Assembly: GCF_014334055.1 (NCBI RefSeq)
Contig: NZ_CP060490.1
Location: 1,116,001-1,180,000 of the forward strand
Origin: Oscillibacter hominis
GTDB lineage: Bacteria; Bacillota; Clostridia; Oscillospirales; Oscillospiraceae
Length of the DNA stretch: 64,000 bases
Direction of reading: 5' to 3'
A model generated the notes under the pieces. That model worked only from the letters and a program-made list of their open reading frames with translations, was not told where the DNA came from and did not search any database. The translations under genes were made by a program, and so were the position numbers. Positions 37,748-46,024 of the stretch are shown one piece after another (within the stretch, counting starts at the first letter, position 1; the number at the start of each line of letters is the position of its first letter).

Positions 37748-38921
37748 CGCTTTCACCCTCCGGCGGCTCCTCCTCGTCCTCGGTGGCGTCGGAAAGCTCG
37801 TCATACTCTTCACTGTAGGAGCTGTAGTCGCCGAATTTACCGGAGTAATCGCTTTTTTTCATAATGTGGAAGCCGTCCGGGTCGATTTTGACGCCGATCT
37901 TTGCCCCGACAGGGGAGTGGTCGGTGGTCTGAATGAGCCACTTAAAGCCCCGGAAGTCCACGATGATGTCGTACTGCATGCCCTTGAAGGTGACACTGGT
38001 CACCGTGCCGGTGAGCTGGCCCTGGGACACAGGGACGATATCAATGTCCTCGGGCCGGATGACCACATCCACCGGCTCATTGGGTGCGAAGCCGCCGTCC
38101 ACGCAGGAAAACTTCTTTCCGTACATCTGCACCACTCCGTCTTCCACCATCAGCCCATCTATGATGTTGGACTCACCGATGAAGTCCGCCACAAAGGCGT
38201 TTTTCGGCTCGTTGTAGATGTCCTCAGGAGTGCCGATCTGCTGGATGGTGCCCTTGTCCATCACCACGATGGTGTCGGACATGGTGAGGGCCTCCTCCTG
38301 GTCGTGGGTGACATAGACAAAGGTGATGCCCACCTGCTGCTGGATTTTCTTCAACTCGATCTGCATATCCTTGCGCAGCTTGAGGTCCAGTGCGCCCAGA
38401 GGCTCGTCCAGAAGAAGCACTTTGGGCTGGTTGACCAGGGCCCGTGCGATGGCCACGCGCTGCTGCTGCCCGCCGGAGAGCGCGTCGATCTTGCGGTGCT
38501 CAAATCCCTTCAGGCTGATGATCTCCAGCATTTCCATCACGCGGTTCTGGATTTCCTCCTCCGCCAGTTTGACCATCCGCTTGGGATTGTCCGGGTCGGG
38601 GATTTTTTTCATCCGAAGGCCGAACGCGATGTTCTCAAATACGTTCAAGTGGGGGAAGAGAGCGTATTTCTGGAACACCGTGTTGATCTGCCGCTTAAAG
38701 GGCGGAACATCATTAATCCTCACACCGTCGAAGAGGACGTCTCCCGACGTAGGTGTCGTGAAGCCGCCGATAATCCGCAGCGTGGTGGTCTTGCCGCACC
38801 CGCTGGGCCCAAGCAGTGTGAGGAATTCTTTATCTTTGATATAGAGATTCATGTCTTTGAGAACAAGCTCATCGTCAAACGCCATGCAGCAGTTCTGCAG
38901 GCGAATCAACTCTTTGGACAT
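37737..38921 (-). CDS. potA: Spermidine/putrescine ABC transporter ATP-binding protein with acidic C-terminal tail
   Basis: ATPase driving polyamine uptake. Walker A GPSGCGKT at residues 38-45, signature LSGGQQQR, Walker [13 protein letters not shown], and the H-loop in [14 protein letters not shown]. The C-terminal TOBE-type regulatory domain (about 270-355) is followed by an unusual, strongly acidic tail of about 35 residues containing [20 protein letters not shown]. First gene of potABCD, preceded by its own promoter and a leader of about 135 bases. Neighbours leave little doubt about the polyamine assignment. Confidence 0.95.
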   Translation of the reverse strand: MSKELIRLQNCCMAFDDELVLKDMNLYIKDKEFLTLLGPSGCGKTTTLRIIGGFTTPTSGDVLFDGVRINDVPPFKRQINTVFQKYALFPHLNVFENIAFGLRMKKIPDPDNPKRMVKLAEEEIQNRVMEMLEIISLKGFEHRKIDALSGGQQQRVAIARALVNQPKVLLLDEPLGALDLKLRKDMQIELKKIQQQVGITFVYVTHDQEEALTMSDTIVVMDKGTIQQIGTPEDIYNEPKNAFVADFIGESNIIDGLMVEDGVVQMYGKKFSCVDGGFAPNEPVDVVIRPEDIDIVPVSQGQLTGTVTSVTFKGMQYDIIVDFRGFKWLIQTTDHSPVGAKIGVKIDPDGFHIMKKSDYSGKFGDYSSYSEEYDELSDATEDEEEPPEGESDEE

Positions 38922-39065
38922 TTATCCTCCCCCGTTTCTTGTGTAAAATGATCCGCCTCTTCTCTTTGCCCCAGGGGAACCTGAAATTCGGCATAGAATG
39001 GTGGCCGCACACCCTCTTACAACGAAAATTTGTCGAAAGAGCAGCATGCAGCCGCGCTGAATGCA

Positions 39066-39094
39066 ACTATATAGGAAACCTCTTGAAAAGTCAA
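39066..39094 (-). promoter_or_regulatory. Sigma-A promoter of potABCD
   Basis: Minus-strand TTGACT (39094-39089), 17-base spacer, TATAGT (39071-39066). The start would be near 39059, leaving a leader of about 137 bases before potA, which is long for this window. I recognise no known riboswitch in it. Confidence 0.8.
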
Positions 39095-39103
39095 GAAAAA
39101 TAC

Positions 39104-40060
39104 TTAAGGAAAGTACTTATTTTTAAACGCCACGTCGGATACGCTGAAGGCTTTGCCCCGCAGGTAGTTGAGCGGCCCGGCGTCGGTGGGGAAATCAAAG
39201 GCCAGGCGGTAGGAATAGAGGGCCTGGCGCGTCTCGTGATACCGCCGGTTGACCGCCCCGTCCCCATACTTGCCGTCCCCCAAGAGCGGGTGCCCGGCGT
39301 CGGCAAAGGAGGCCCGGATCTGATGGGTCCGGCCGGTGAGCAGCTCCGCCTCCACCAGGGAAAGCTCCCCGCGGGTCTCCAGCGTGCGGTAGAGCGTTAC
39401 CGCTGAGCGGCCGCCGCTGACCGGCCGGTGGTAGACGAAAACCTGCTTTTTTGCCTCGTCCTTTAACAGGAAGCACTCCAATTTCCCCTGGGAAGGCTGC
39501 ATCCGCCCCACCGTGATGCAGAGATAGAGCTTTCTGATCTCCCGGTTGCGGATCTTGTCGTTGATGACCCGCAGGGCCTGCGCGTTTTTGGCGGCAATGA
39601 CGATGCCGCCGGTGTTGCGGTCGATGCGGTTGCAAAGCGCCGGGGTAAAGGAGTTTTCCCCCCTGGGGTTCCACTCCTTCTTTTGATATAGGTATGCCTG
39701 GACGTGGTTGATGAGGGTGTTGACCTTCTCCGTTTCATCCGCGTGGACCACAAGGCCGGGGCGCTTATTCAGCAGCATCAGGTTTTCGTCCTCATAGAGG
39801 ATGTCCAACTGGGGCTTGAAGAGCGTGAGAAAGGCGTTGGCCTCTGTGGGCTGGTCAAAAAATTCATCGTTGATGTAGAGCTGGACCACATCGCCCGCCA
39901 GCAGGCGTACATCCTTTTTGGACCCTTTTCCGTTGACCTTGACCCGCTTGAGGCGGATGTATTTTTGCGCCAGGGCAGGGGGCAGCAGCGGCAGCGCCTT
40001 TGCGACAAAGCGGTCCAGCCGCTGTCCGGCGTCATTTTTCCCAATGGTGAGTTCCCGCAT
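39104..40060 (-). CDS. RluA-family pseudouridine synthase
   Basis: Modifies uridines in rRNA or tRNA. The N-terminal S4 RNA-binding domain (about residues 12-66: LDRFVAKAL, YIRLKRVKVNGKGSKK) is followed by the catalytic domain. The catalytic Asp147 lies in NRIDRNTGG, where most RluA proteins read HRLDxxTSG, so the flanking His and Ser are replaced. TGRTHQIRASFADAGHPLLGDGKYG is intact. Length is 318 aa. I use the ATG at 40060, eight bases behind GGGAGG. The specific target (RluC/RluD-type or other) is not decidable here. Confidence 0.88.
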   Translation of the reverse strand: MRELTIGKNDAGQRLDRFVAKALPLLPPALAQKYIRLKRVKVNGKGSKKDVRLLAGDVVQLYINDEFFDQPTEANAFLTLFKPQLDILYEDENLMLLNKRPGLVVHADETEKVNTLINHVQAYLYQKKEWNPRGENSFTPALCNRIDRNTGGIVIAAKNAQALRVINDKIRNREIRKLYLCITVGRMQPSQGKLECFLLKDEAKKQVFVYHRPVSGGRSAVTLYRTLETRGELSLVEAELLTGRTHQIRASFADAGHPLLGDGKYGDGAVNRRYHETRQALYSYRLAFDFPTDAGPLNYLRGKAFSVSDVAFKNKYFP

Positions 40061-40156
40061 TCCATTGCCCTCCCGCATCAAACCAGCGGTTGATTTCCCG
40101 CTGAAAAAGTAGTATTCTCTATTTTATCTGATTTGAAAAATTTTGCAAGAAAAGAT

Positions 40157-40185
40157 TTGACAAGTGACAGACAATCCCTTATAAT
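40157..40185 (+). promoter_or_regulatory. Consensus sigma-A promoter of the DUF177-rpmF operon
   Basis: TTGACA (40157-40162), exact 17-base spacer, TATAAT (40180-40185): a perfect match in both boxes, as expected for a ribosomal-protein operon. Confidence 0.93.
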
Positions 40186-40212
40186 ACTACTCGTGTCATT
40201 ACGAGGTGAATT

Positions 40213-40716
40213 ATGCGTCTTGATGTAAAATCCATCCTTACAGCACCGGGGAAGGAGCTTCCGTTCCGGTTTTCCATGGACCTCTCCGATGTGGAGTTCG
40301 GCGGAGCCTATCCGGCGCGCCAGCCCATTGAGGTGACGGGTACCGTGCGCAACCGGGCCGATGTGCTGGAGCTGGAACTGACGGCGAAAACCATACTCTC
40401 CTCCGTTTGCGACCGGTGCATGAAGCCGTTTCAAAATCTGAAGACCGTCCGCTTCCAGTGCATGCTGGCGGAGGAGCTTCAGGATGAGGAAAACGACGAG
40501 ATTGTGCTGTTGGAAAACGGCCAGGTGGACGTGGAGGATTTGGCCCGGACGGCGTTTATCCTGGAAATGGACACGAAAACATTGTGTTCGGAAGATTGCA
40601 AGGGGTTATGTCCGCGGTGTGGGGCTGATTTAAACCTCGGCCCCTGTTCCTGTAAAAAGGAAACAGATCCCCGACTTGCCGTCCTGGCAAAGCTTTTAGA
40701 TAATTCCGATCAATAA
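40213..40716 (+). CDS. DUF177 (YceD-family) protein
   Basis: Conserved protein of 167 residues encoded directly before rpmF, as in most bacteria. It is linked in other organisms to 23S rRNA accumulation, but the mechanism is not settled. Two cysteine pairs (SVCDRCMKPF near residue 60, and CSEDCKGLCPRCGADLNLGPCSC at the C-terminus) could bind zinc. Ribosome site GAGGTG precedes the ATG. Confidence 0.9.
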   Translation: MRLDVKSILTAPGKELPFRFSMDLSDVEFGGAYPARQPIEVTGTVRNRADVLELELTAKTILSSVCDRCMKPFQNLKTVRFQCMLAEELQDEENDEIVLLENGQVDVEDLARTAFILEMDTKTLCSEDCKGLCPRCGADLNLGPCSCKKETDPRLAVLAKLLDNSDQ

Positions 40717-40758
40717 GTTCAAAGGCAGTCCTGCCTTTCCGATCAAGGAGGTGTCACA

Positions 40759-40953
40759 ATGGCAGTCCCTAAGGGAAAAGTATCCAAAGCAAGACGCGAC
40801 AAGCGGCGCAGCTCCCACTGGAAGCTGGCGACTCCCGGTCTTGTGAAGTGCCCCAAATGCGGTGCGCTGCACCTGCCTCACAGAATGTGTCAGGAATGCG
40901 GTACCTACAATGGCCGTCAGGTCAAAGAGATCAAGTCCGTTGTTGCGAAATAA
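40759..40953 (+). CDS. rpmF: 50S ribosomal protein L32
   Basis: Large-subunit protein of 64 residues. The N-terminus [22 protein letters not shown] is the family pattern, and Cys31, Cys34, Cys44 and Cys47 make the zinc-binding (C+) form. AAGGAGGTG precedes the ATG. It is 42 bases after the DUF177 gene and ends at a terminator. Confidence 0.97.
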   Translation: MAVPKGKVSKARRDKRRSSHWKLATPGLVKCPKCGALHLPHRMCQECGTYNGRQVKEIKSVVAK

Positions 40954-40971
40954 GCATCAGATGTGTCTTGG

Positions 40972-41005
40972 AGGAGGGAAGTCATTCTTCCCTCCTTATC
41001 TTTTT
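40972..41005 (+). terminator. Terminator after rpmF
   Basis: AGGAGGGAAG (40972-40981) pairs with CTTCCCTCCT (40987-40996), five-base loop, then TATCTTTTT. Confidence 0.85.
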
Positions 41006-41140
41006 GTGTGTCTGTGCTGTTGCGGTTTTCAGCCGCATTGGATATAATACGCAATAGAGCGTTTGAAAGCTGTGCCGCCAGCGGATGCGGCACGCAGTTT
41101 CCCGGCCCTTTGGCCGGAGAAAGTTGGAGAAGGTCCATTC

Positions 41141-42457
41141 ATGAGCACGATCATTACTTCTGTCGATCACCGCAGCCCGGCGCAGCGCGCCGGGATCACA
41201 GCGGGGGAACAACTGATTGCCGTCAACGGCCATGAAATTGTGGACGTGCTGGACTATCGGTTTTACTGTTACGATCCGGTGCTGGATCTGGTGCTGCGTG
41301 AGAGCAGCGGAGCGGAGCGGACCCTTCAGGTCAAAAAACTGGAGGGCCAGGAGCTGGGGCTGAACTTTGACACCTATTTGATGGACGAGCCCAGGCCCTG
41401 CTCCAACCACTGCCTGTTCTGCTTTGTGGATCAGATGCCCCCGGGGATGCGGGACACTTTATACTTTAAAGACGACGACGCAAGGCTCAGTTTTCTGATG
41501 GGGAACTACATCACCCTGACGAACCTGAGCGAGCGGGAGGCCCAGCGGATCATCGATCTGCGGATTTCCCCCATCAACGTCTCGGTCCAGGCCACGGAGC
41601 CGGAACTGCGCAAGCGGCTTTTGGGCAACGTCCACGCCGACAAGAGCCTTGATTATATGCGCGCGTTCGGCGAGGCTGGCATTGTGATGAACGGGCAGAT
41701 CGTGGTCTGCCCCGGCTGGAACGACGGGATACACCTGCGGCGCAGCATAGAGGACCTGATGGACATCGGCTTTGCAAGCTGCTCCGTGGTGCCCGTGGGG
41801 CTGACCAAGTACCGCAAGGGCCTTGCCAAAATCGGCATGGTGGACGCAGGGAAGGCCTCGGAGATCATTGACATCGTGGATGAGTATGGTGCGCAGTGCC
41901 TAAAGCGGTACGGGACCCGGAAATTTTTCTGCGCCGACGAGCTCTATATCAAGGCCGGGCGGGAGCTTCCGGAGGCGTCCTATTATGAGGACTACGCCCA
42001 GCTGGAAAACGGCGTGGGGATGCTTCGCTCCTTCCTCACGGAGTTTGAGCGGGGCTTGCAGGATGTGGACCCGGAGGGGAGCTACCCCTCCTTTACCAGC
42101 GTCACCGGCAAGTCCGCCGAGCCGTTTATCGCGGGCCTTGTGGTAAAGGCCAAAGCCCGGTGCCCGTCCCTTAAGGGCGAGGTCGTGGGCATTTACAACG
42201 ACTTTTTCGGCCGCACCATCGACGTGGCGGGGCTGCTCACCGCCCAGGACATCATTGCCCAGCTGAAGGGCGTTTCCCTGGGGGAGCACGTTCTGATCCC
42301 GGCCAATATGCTGCGACACGGCGGAGATGTATTTTTGGACGACCTGACGGTGGCGGACCTGGAGCGCGCGCTCCATAGGCCGGTCACTGTGGTGGAGCAG
42401 GACGGCTTCAGCCTGGTGGACGCCATTTTCTGCGGCAGGATTCAAGAAGGGGAGTGA
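41141..42457 (+). CDS. Radical SAM / PDZ / DUF512 protein
   Basis: Conserved clostridial protein of 438 residues. An N-terminal PDZ-like domain (VDHRSPAQRAGITAGEQLIAVNG, residues 8-30) is followed by a radical SAM core with Cys87, Cys91 and Cys94 (CSNHCLFC) and a C-terminal DUF512 domain (about 215-425). Such proteins are widespread next to der in Firmicutes, as here, yet their function is not established. The start at 41141 follows GGAGAAGG. No promoter is evident in the 135 bases after the L32 terminator. Confidence 0.9.
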   Translation: MSTIITSVDHRSPAQRAGITAGEQLIAVNGHEIVDVLDYRFYCYDPVLDLVLRESSGAERTLQVKKLEGQELGLNFDTYLMDEPRPCSNHCLFCFVDQMPPGMRDTLYFKDDDARLSFLMGNYITLTNLSEREAQRIIDLRISPINVSVQATEPELRKRLLGNVHADKSLDYMRAFGEAGIVMNGQIVVCPGWNDGIHLRRSIEDLMDIGFASCSVVPVGLTKYRKGLAKIGMVDAGKASEIIDIVDEYGAQCLKRYGTRKFFCADELYIKAGRELPEASYYEDYAQLENGVGMLRSFLTEFERGLQDVDPEGSYPSFTSVTGKSAEPFIAGLVVKAKARCPSLKGEVVGIYNDFFGRTIDVAGLLTAQDIIAQLKGVSLGEHVLIPANMLRHGGDVFLDDLTVADLERALHRPVTVVEQDGFSLVDAIFCGRIQEGE

Positions 42458-42462
42458 AAGGG

Positions 42463-43788
42463 ATGAAACCCATCGTTGCCATTGTGGGACGGCCCAATGT
42501 GGGCAAGTCCATGCTGTTCAATAAATTGATCGGTCAGCGCCTTTCCATTGTGGAGGATACGCCCGGCGTCACCCGGGACCGGATTTACGGAGAGTCGGAG
42601 TGGAACGGGCGGAAGTTTACCCTGGTGGACACCGGGGGCATCGAGCCCCGAACGGACAATGAGATTTTGAAGTTCATGAGGGAGCAGGCCCAGATCGCAA
42701 TCGACAATGCCGCGGTGATCGTCTTTCTGACCGACATCAAAACCGGCGTGACCGCCTCGGATCATGAGGTGGCCAACATGCTGCTGCGCTGCGGCAAGCC
42801 CGTGGTGCTGGCGGTGAACAAAATGGATTCCACCGGCGTCACCAACCCGGATATCTATGAATTCTACAACCTGGGGCTGGGCGATCCCATAGCGGTTTCC
42901 GCCGTCCACGGGCACGGCACGGGAGACCTGCTGGATGCCTGTGTGGCCCATTTCCCGCCGGAGGACGAGGAGGAGGCGGAGGATGATTTCATCCGCGTGG
43001 CCCTCATTGGAAAGCCCAACGTGGGCAAGTCCTCCCTGACCAACCGCATCCTGGGCCAGCAGCGCATGATCGTCAGCGATGTACCCGGCACCACTCGGGA
43101 CGCCATCGATTCCGTCTTTGAAAACGAGAAGGGCAAATATATCTTCATTGATACCGCCGGCATGAGGAAAAAGGCCAGGGTGGAGGAGAACATCGAGCGC
43201 TACAGCGTGCTCCGGGCCACCATGGCCATTGACCGCTGTGACGTTTGCCTTATTCTCATTGATGCAAACGAGGGCGTCACCGAGCAGGACACCAAGGTGG
43301 CGGGGCTGGCCCACGAGGCGGGCAAGGCCTGCATCATCGTGGTCAACAAATGGGACGCGGTGGAAAAGGACGACAAGACCATGGACCGCATGCGCGAGGA
43401 TATCCGCCGGGACCTGAGCTATATGACCTATGCGCCCATCGTGTTCATCTCCGCCCTGACGGGCCAGCGGGTGGACCGATTGTTCGACCTCATCAACTAT
43501 GTAAACGACCAGGCCGCCACGCGGATCACCACCGGCATGCTGAACAATGTCCTTGCAGACGCCCAGACCCGGGTGCAGCCGCCCACGGACAAGGGCCGCC
43601 GGCTGAAGATTTACTATATGACCCAGGTGGGCATCAAGCCGCCTCACTTCGTGGTCTTCTGCAATGAGAAGAAGCTGTTCCACTTCTCCTATCAGCGGTA
43701 TCTGGAAAACTGCATCCGCAATACCTTCGGGCTGGAGGGCACTCCGATCCTCTTGTCCATCCGGCAAAAGGGCGACAAGGAGGAGTAA
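42463..43788 (+). CDS. der: Ribosome biogenesis GTPase Der
   Basis: Double-GTPase needed for 50S assembly. The two P-loops are GRPNVGKS (9-16) and GKPNVGKSS (about 182-190), each with its DTxG and NKxD motifs (VDTGG, NKMD; DTAG, NKWD); a KH-like domain closes the protein. The ATG at 42463 has GGGGAG eight bases upstream; a GTG nine bases earlier overlaps the previous stop. Length 441 aa is standard. Confidence 0.97.
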   Translation: MKPIVAIVGRPNVGKSMLFNKLIGQRLSIVEDTPGVTRDRIYGESEWNGRKFTLVDTGGIEPRTDNEILKFMREQAQIAIDNAAVIVFLTDIKTGVTASDHEVANMLLRCGKPVVLAVNKMDSTGVTNPDIYEFYNLGLGDPIAVSAVHGHGTGDLLDACVAHFPPEDEEEAEDDFIRVALIGKPNVGKSSLTNRILGQQRMIVSDVPGTTRDAIDSVFENEKGKYIFIDTAGMRKKARVEENIERYSVLRATMAIDRCDVCLILIDANEGVTEQDTKVAGLAHEAGKACIIVVNKWDAVEKDDKTMDRMREDIRRDLSYMTYAPIVFISALTGQRVDRLFDLINYVNDQAATRITTGMLNNVLADAQTRVQPPTDKGRRLKIYYMTQVGIKPPHFVVFCNEKKLFHFSYQRYLENCIRNTFGLEGTPILLSIRQKGDKEE

Positions 43789-43791
43789 GCG

Positions 43792-44460
43792 ATGAGCGTA
43801 TGGACTGAGCTTTGGCTCCGGGCCGCCATCATCGCGGCGGCGGCCTATTTCTGCGGCTGCTTCAACGGGGCGGTGATCGTCTCCAAGTACATCCTGCGGG
43901 ATGATGTGCGCGGGCACGGCAGCGGAAACGCCGGGCTGACCAATTTCTACCGCACCTTCGGCGGGCCTTTGACGCTGGTGGTTATCCTGACCGACGTCCT
44001 GAAGGCGGTCGCGGCCATTCTGATCGGCGTATGGGTGGCCAGAGGTTTCCTGCCGTCCTTTTTCATGGAGGGCGAGTGGGTGATTTACGGAAAGTACTGG
44101 GCAGGCCTCTTCTGCCTGTTGGGCCACATGTTCCCCTGCATGTTCCACTTCAAAGGGGGCAAGGGAATTCTCTCCGGCGGCACCATGGCCATCATGATCG
44201 ACTGGCGGGTGGCGCTGGTGGTCTGGGGCGGTTTTTTGGTGCTGGCTGTGGTGACCAGATGGGTCTCCCTGGGATCCATCTGGGCCGGGACGACCTTCCC
44301 CATCTCCAGCTTCTTTGTCTATCATGATCCGGTGATCACGGCTTTGGCGGTTATCATCGGAGTCCTGGTGGTCTGGAAGCACCGGGGGAATCTGAAGCGC
44401 ATCCTGCGCGGGACAGAATCCAAATTCAGCATCCATCGGAAAAAGGAGGGAACGCCATGA
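43792..44460 (+). CDS. plsY: Glycerol-3-phosphate acyltransferase PlsY
   Basis: Membrane enzyme that transfers an acyl group from acyl-phosphate to glycerol 3-phosphate, the first step of phospholipid synthesis. Family motifs: GCFNGAVIVSKYILRDDVRGHGSGNAGLTNFYRTFG, GHMFPCMFHFKGGKGI and a third near the C-terminus. About 5-6 membrane helices; 222 aa. It overlaps gpsA, which makes its acceptor substrate. Confidence 0.95.
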   Translation: MSVWTELWLRAAIIAAAAYFCGCFNGAVIVSKYILRDDVRGHGSGNAGLTNFYRTFGGPLTLVVILTDVLKAVAAILIGVWVARGFLPSFFMEGEWVIYGKYWAGLFCLLGHMFPCMFHFKGGKGILSGGTMAIMIDWRVALVVWGGFLVLAVVTRWVSLGSIWAGTTFPISSFFVYHDPVITALAVIIGVLVVWKHRGNLKRILRGTESKFSIHRKKEGTP

Positions 44461-45443
44461 AGATCGCGGTTTTGGGCAGCGGCGGATGGGGAACGGCCCT
44501 GTCCATGGTGCTTTGCGACAACGGCCACGACGTGACGCTCTGGTCCCACAGTCCGGAAAAGGCGGCGCAGCTGCGCTCCAGCCGGTGCAACCCGCTGCTT
44601 CCCAAGGTGACTCTGCCGGAAAGCCTCCGGTATGCCGATGACTTAAGCTGCGTCAGGGAGTCGGACCTGGTGGTGCTTGCAACGCCCTCCTTTGCGGTCC
44701 GCGCCACAGGGCGGAATGCCGCGCCCCATCTGCGGCGGGACACGGTGCTGGTGTCGGTCTCCAAGGGCATCGAGAAGGGCAGCAACTGCCGGATGTCGGA
44801 GATTTTGGTTCAGGAAACAGGGGGGAGCTGTAAAGTAGTTGCACTTTCTGGCCCTTCCCACGCAGAGGAGGTATCCGTCCGGATGCCTACCGGCTGTGTG
44901 GCGGCCCATCCGGAGGAAACAGTGGCGCGGAAGGTGCAGGATGTGTTCATGAACGACTACTTCCGCATCTATACCAGCCCGGACATCGTGGGGGTGGAAT
45001 TGGCCGCGGCGCTGAAAAACGTGGTGGCCCTCAGTTGCGGCGTCATTACCGGCATGGGGTATGGCGACAACACCAAGGCGCTTTTGATGACGCGGGCCAT
45101 GGCGGAGATGGGACGCTTGGGGGAACGCATGGGCGGCTCCCGGCTGACCTTTGCCGGGCTTGCGGGAATGGGTGATCTGATCGTCACCTGCACCTCCATG
45201 CACTCGCGCAACTTCCGGGCCGGCATCCTCATTGGCCAGGGCAGGACCGCCCGGGAGGCCATGGATGAGGTGGGCGCCGTGGTGGAAGGGTACTATGCGG
45301 CGGAAAGCGTCTGTCAGCTGGCGGAGAAGGTCGGCGTGGAAATGCCCATCTGCCGCTGTGCCTACGACGTGCTGTACCATGGCAAGCAGACCGAGTCCGT
45401 GGTGCGCGAACTGATGACCCGTGCAAAAAAGCAGGAGAACTGA
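44457..45443 (+). CDS. gpsA: Glycerol-3-phosphate dehydrogenase [NAD(P)+]
   Basis: Reduces dihydroxyacetone phosphate to sn-glycerol 3-phosphate for lipid synthesis. Nucleotide loop GSGGWGTALS at residues 7-16; catalytic Lys in ELAAALKNVVALSCGVITGMGYGDNTKALLMTRAMAEM. Length 328 aa. The ATG overlaps the plsY stop (ATGA) and AAGGAGGG is close upstream. Followed by a terminator. Confidence 0.97.
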   Translation: MKIAVLGSGGWGTALSMVLCDNGHDVTLWSHSPEKAAQLRSSRCNPLLPKVTLPESLRYADDLSCVRESDLVVLATPSFAVRATGRNAAPHLRRDTVLVSVSKGIEKGSNCRMSEILVQETGGSCKVVALSGPSHAEEVSVRMPTGCVAAHPEETVARKVQDVFMNDYFRIYTSPDIVGVELAAALKNVVALSCGVITGMGYGDNTKALLMTRAMAEMGRLGERMGGSRLTFAGLAGMGDLIVTCTSMHSRNFRAGILIGQGRTAREAMDEVGAVVEGYYAAESVCQLAEKVGVEMPICRCAYDVLYHGKQTESVVRELMTRAKKQEN

Positions 45444-45477
45444 AAAAGTGCCGCCGGAAACACCGGCGGCACTTTTT
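45443..45477 (+). terminator. Terminator of the der-plsY-gpsA operon
   Basis: AAAAAGTGCCGCCGG (45443-45457) pairs perfectly with CCGGCGGCACTTTTT (45463-45477), five-base loop. Confidence 0.93.
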
Positions 45478-45502
45478 ATGGACATGGTGCAGAAAAAGGG
45501 CA

Positions 45503-45533
45503 GAAAAAAAGCCCCAGGCAACTGCCCGAAGCT
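45503..45533 (-). terminator. Terminator of rpmB
   Basis: On the minus strand, AGCTTCGGGCA pairs with TGCCTGGGGCT (some G-U pairs) and is followed by seven T residues, eleven bases after the rpmB stop. Confidence 0.82.
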
Positions 45534-45545
45534 TTTCTCAATTGA

Positions 45546-45734
45546 TCACACCGCTCTGGTAACCTTACCGGAACGCAGACACCGGGTACAAACATATACA
45601 TGGCGGGGCGTACCGTTGATGATTGCCTTCACGCGCTTTACATTGGGCTTCCAGGAACGATTGGCGCGTTTGTGGGAGTGAGAAACCTTGATACCAAAGG
45701 CGACACCCTTATCGCAAAACTCGCACTTAGCCAT
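45546..45734 (-). CDS. rpmB: 50S ribosomal protein L28
   Basis: Large-subunit protein of 62 residues. It has the zinc-binding form with Cys4, Cys7, Cys49 and Cys52 (AKCEFC and CTRC) and the family core SHSHKRANRSWKPN. The ATG at 45734 has AGGAGGTG six bases upstream; the frame's earlier ATG has none. Single-gene unit with its own promoter and terminator, convergent to gpsA. Confidence 0.97.
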   Translation of the reverse strand: MAKCEFCDKGVAFGIKVSHSHKRANRSWKPNVKRVKAIINGTPRHVYVCTRCLRSGKVTRAV

Positions 45735-45790
45735 CCGTTGCACCTCCTTGCTGTTGCTATTTCTGCCTATTTCAAACAGGCACGTCTGAT

Positions 45791-45819
45791 ATAATAGCAG
45801 AAGTTTTCATAAAATGCAA
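45791..45819 (-). promoter_or_regulatory. Sigma-A promoter of rpmB
   Basis: Minus-strand TTGCAT (45819-45814), 17-base spacer, TATTAT (45796-45791), about 55 bases before the start codon. Confidence 0.78.
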
Positions 45820-45897
45820 GGGATATTCAAAAAAATTTCCCCTTCTTTTTACAGAAAATACAAAACCAAGGATCGGGAAACTATTTTTCCGCTGCTA

Positions 45898-45926
45898 TTG
45901 CGAAAAATACCCGGGTAAGCTATAAT
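45898..45926 (+). promoter_or_regulatory. Sigma-A promoter of the hprK cluster
   Basis: TTGCGA (45898-45903), 17-base spacer, TATAAT (45921-45926). It gives a leader of about 90 bases before hprK, which contains a small hairpin. Confidence 0.78.
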
Positions 45927-45981
45927 CAGATTGACCAAAATTTCAGGCGAAACTGCTATAAATTTCCAGAAGATACAGCCT

Positions 45982-46002
45982 GGAGAGAGGCTTCTTCTCT
46001 CC
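45982..46002 (+). promoter_or_regulatory. Leader hairpin upstream of hprK
   Basis: GGAGAGA (45982-45988) pairs with TCTCTCC (45996-46002) around a seven-base loop, just before the weak ribosome site GGAAAGG (46006-46012). No T-run follows. It could influence translation start; no known riboswitch is recognised. Confidence 0.5.
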
Positions 46003-46024
46003 GGCGGAAAGGCGTCGTTATTTT

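Noticed and set aside
38922..39059. Known riboswitch in the potA leader
   Set aside because: I looked for familiar conserved cores and saw none; only reported as an unexplained leader.
42442..44436. A 664-codon minus-strand frame
   Set aside because: Antisense to der and plsY, low-complexity His/Gln/Asp-rich translation.
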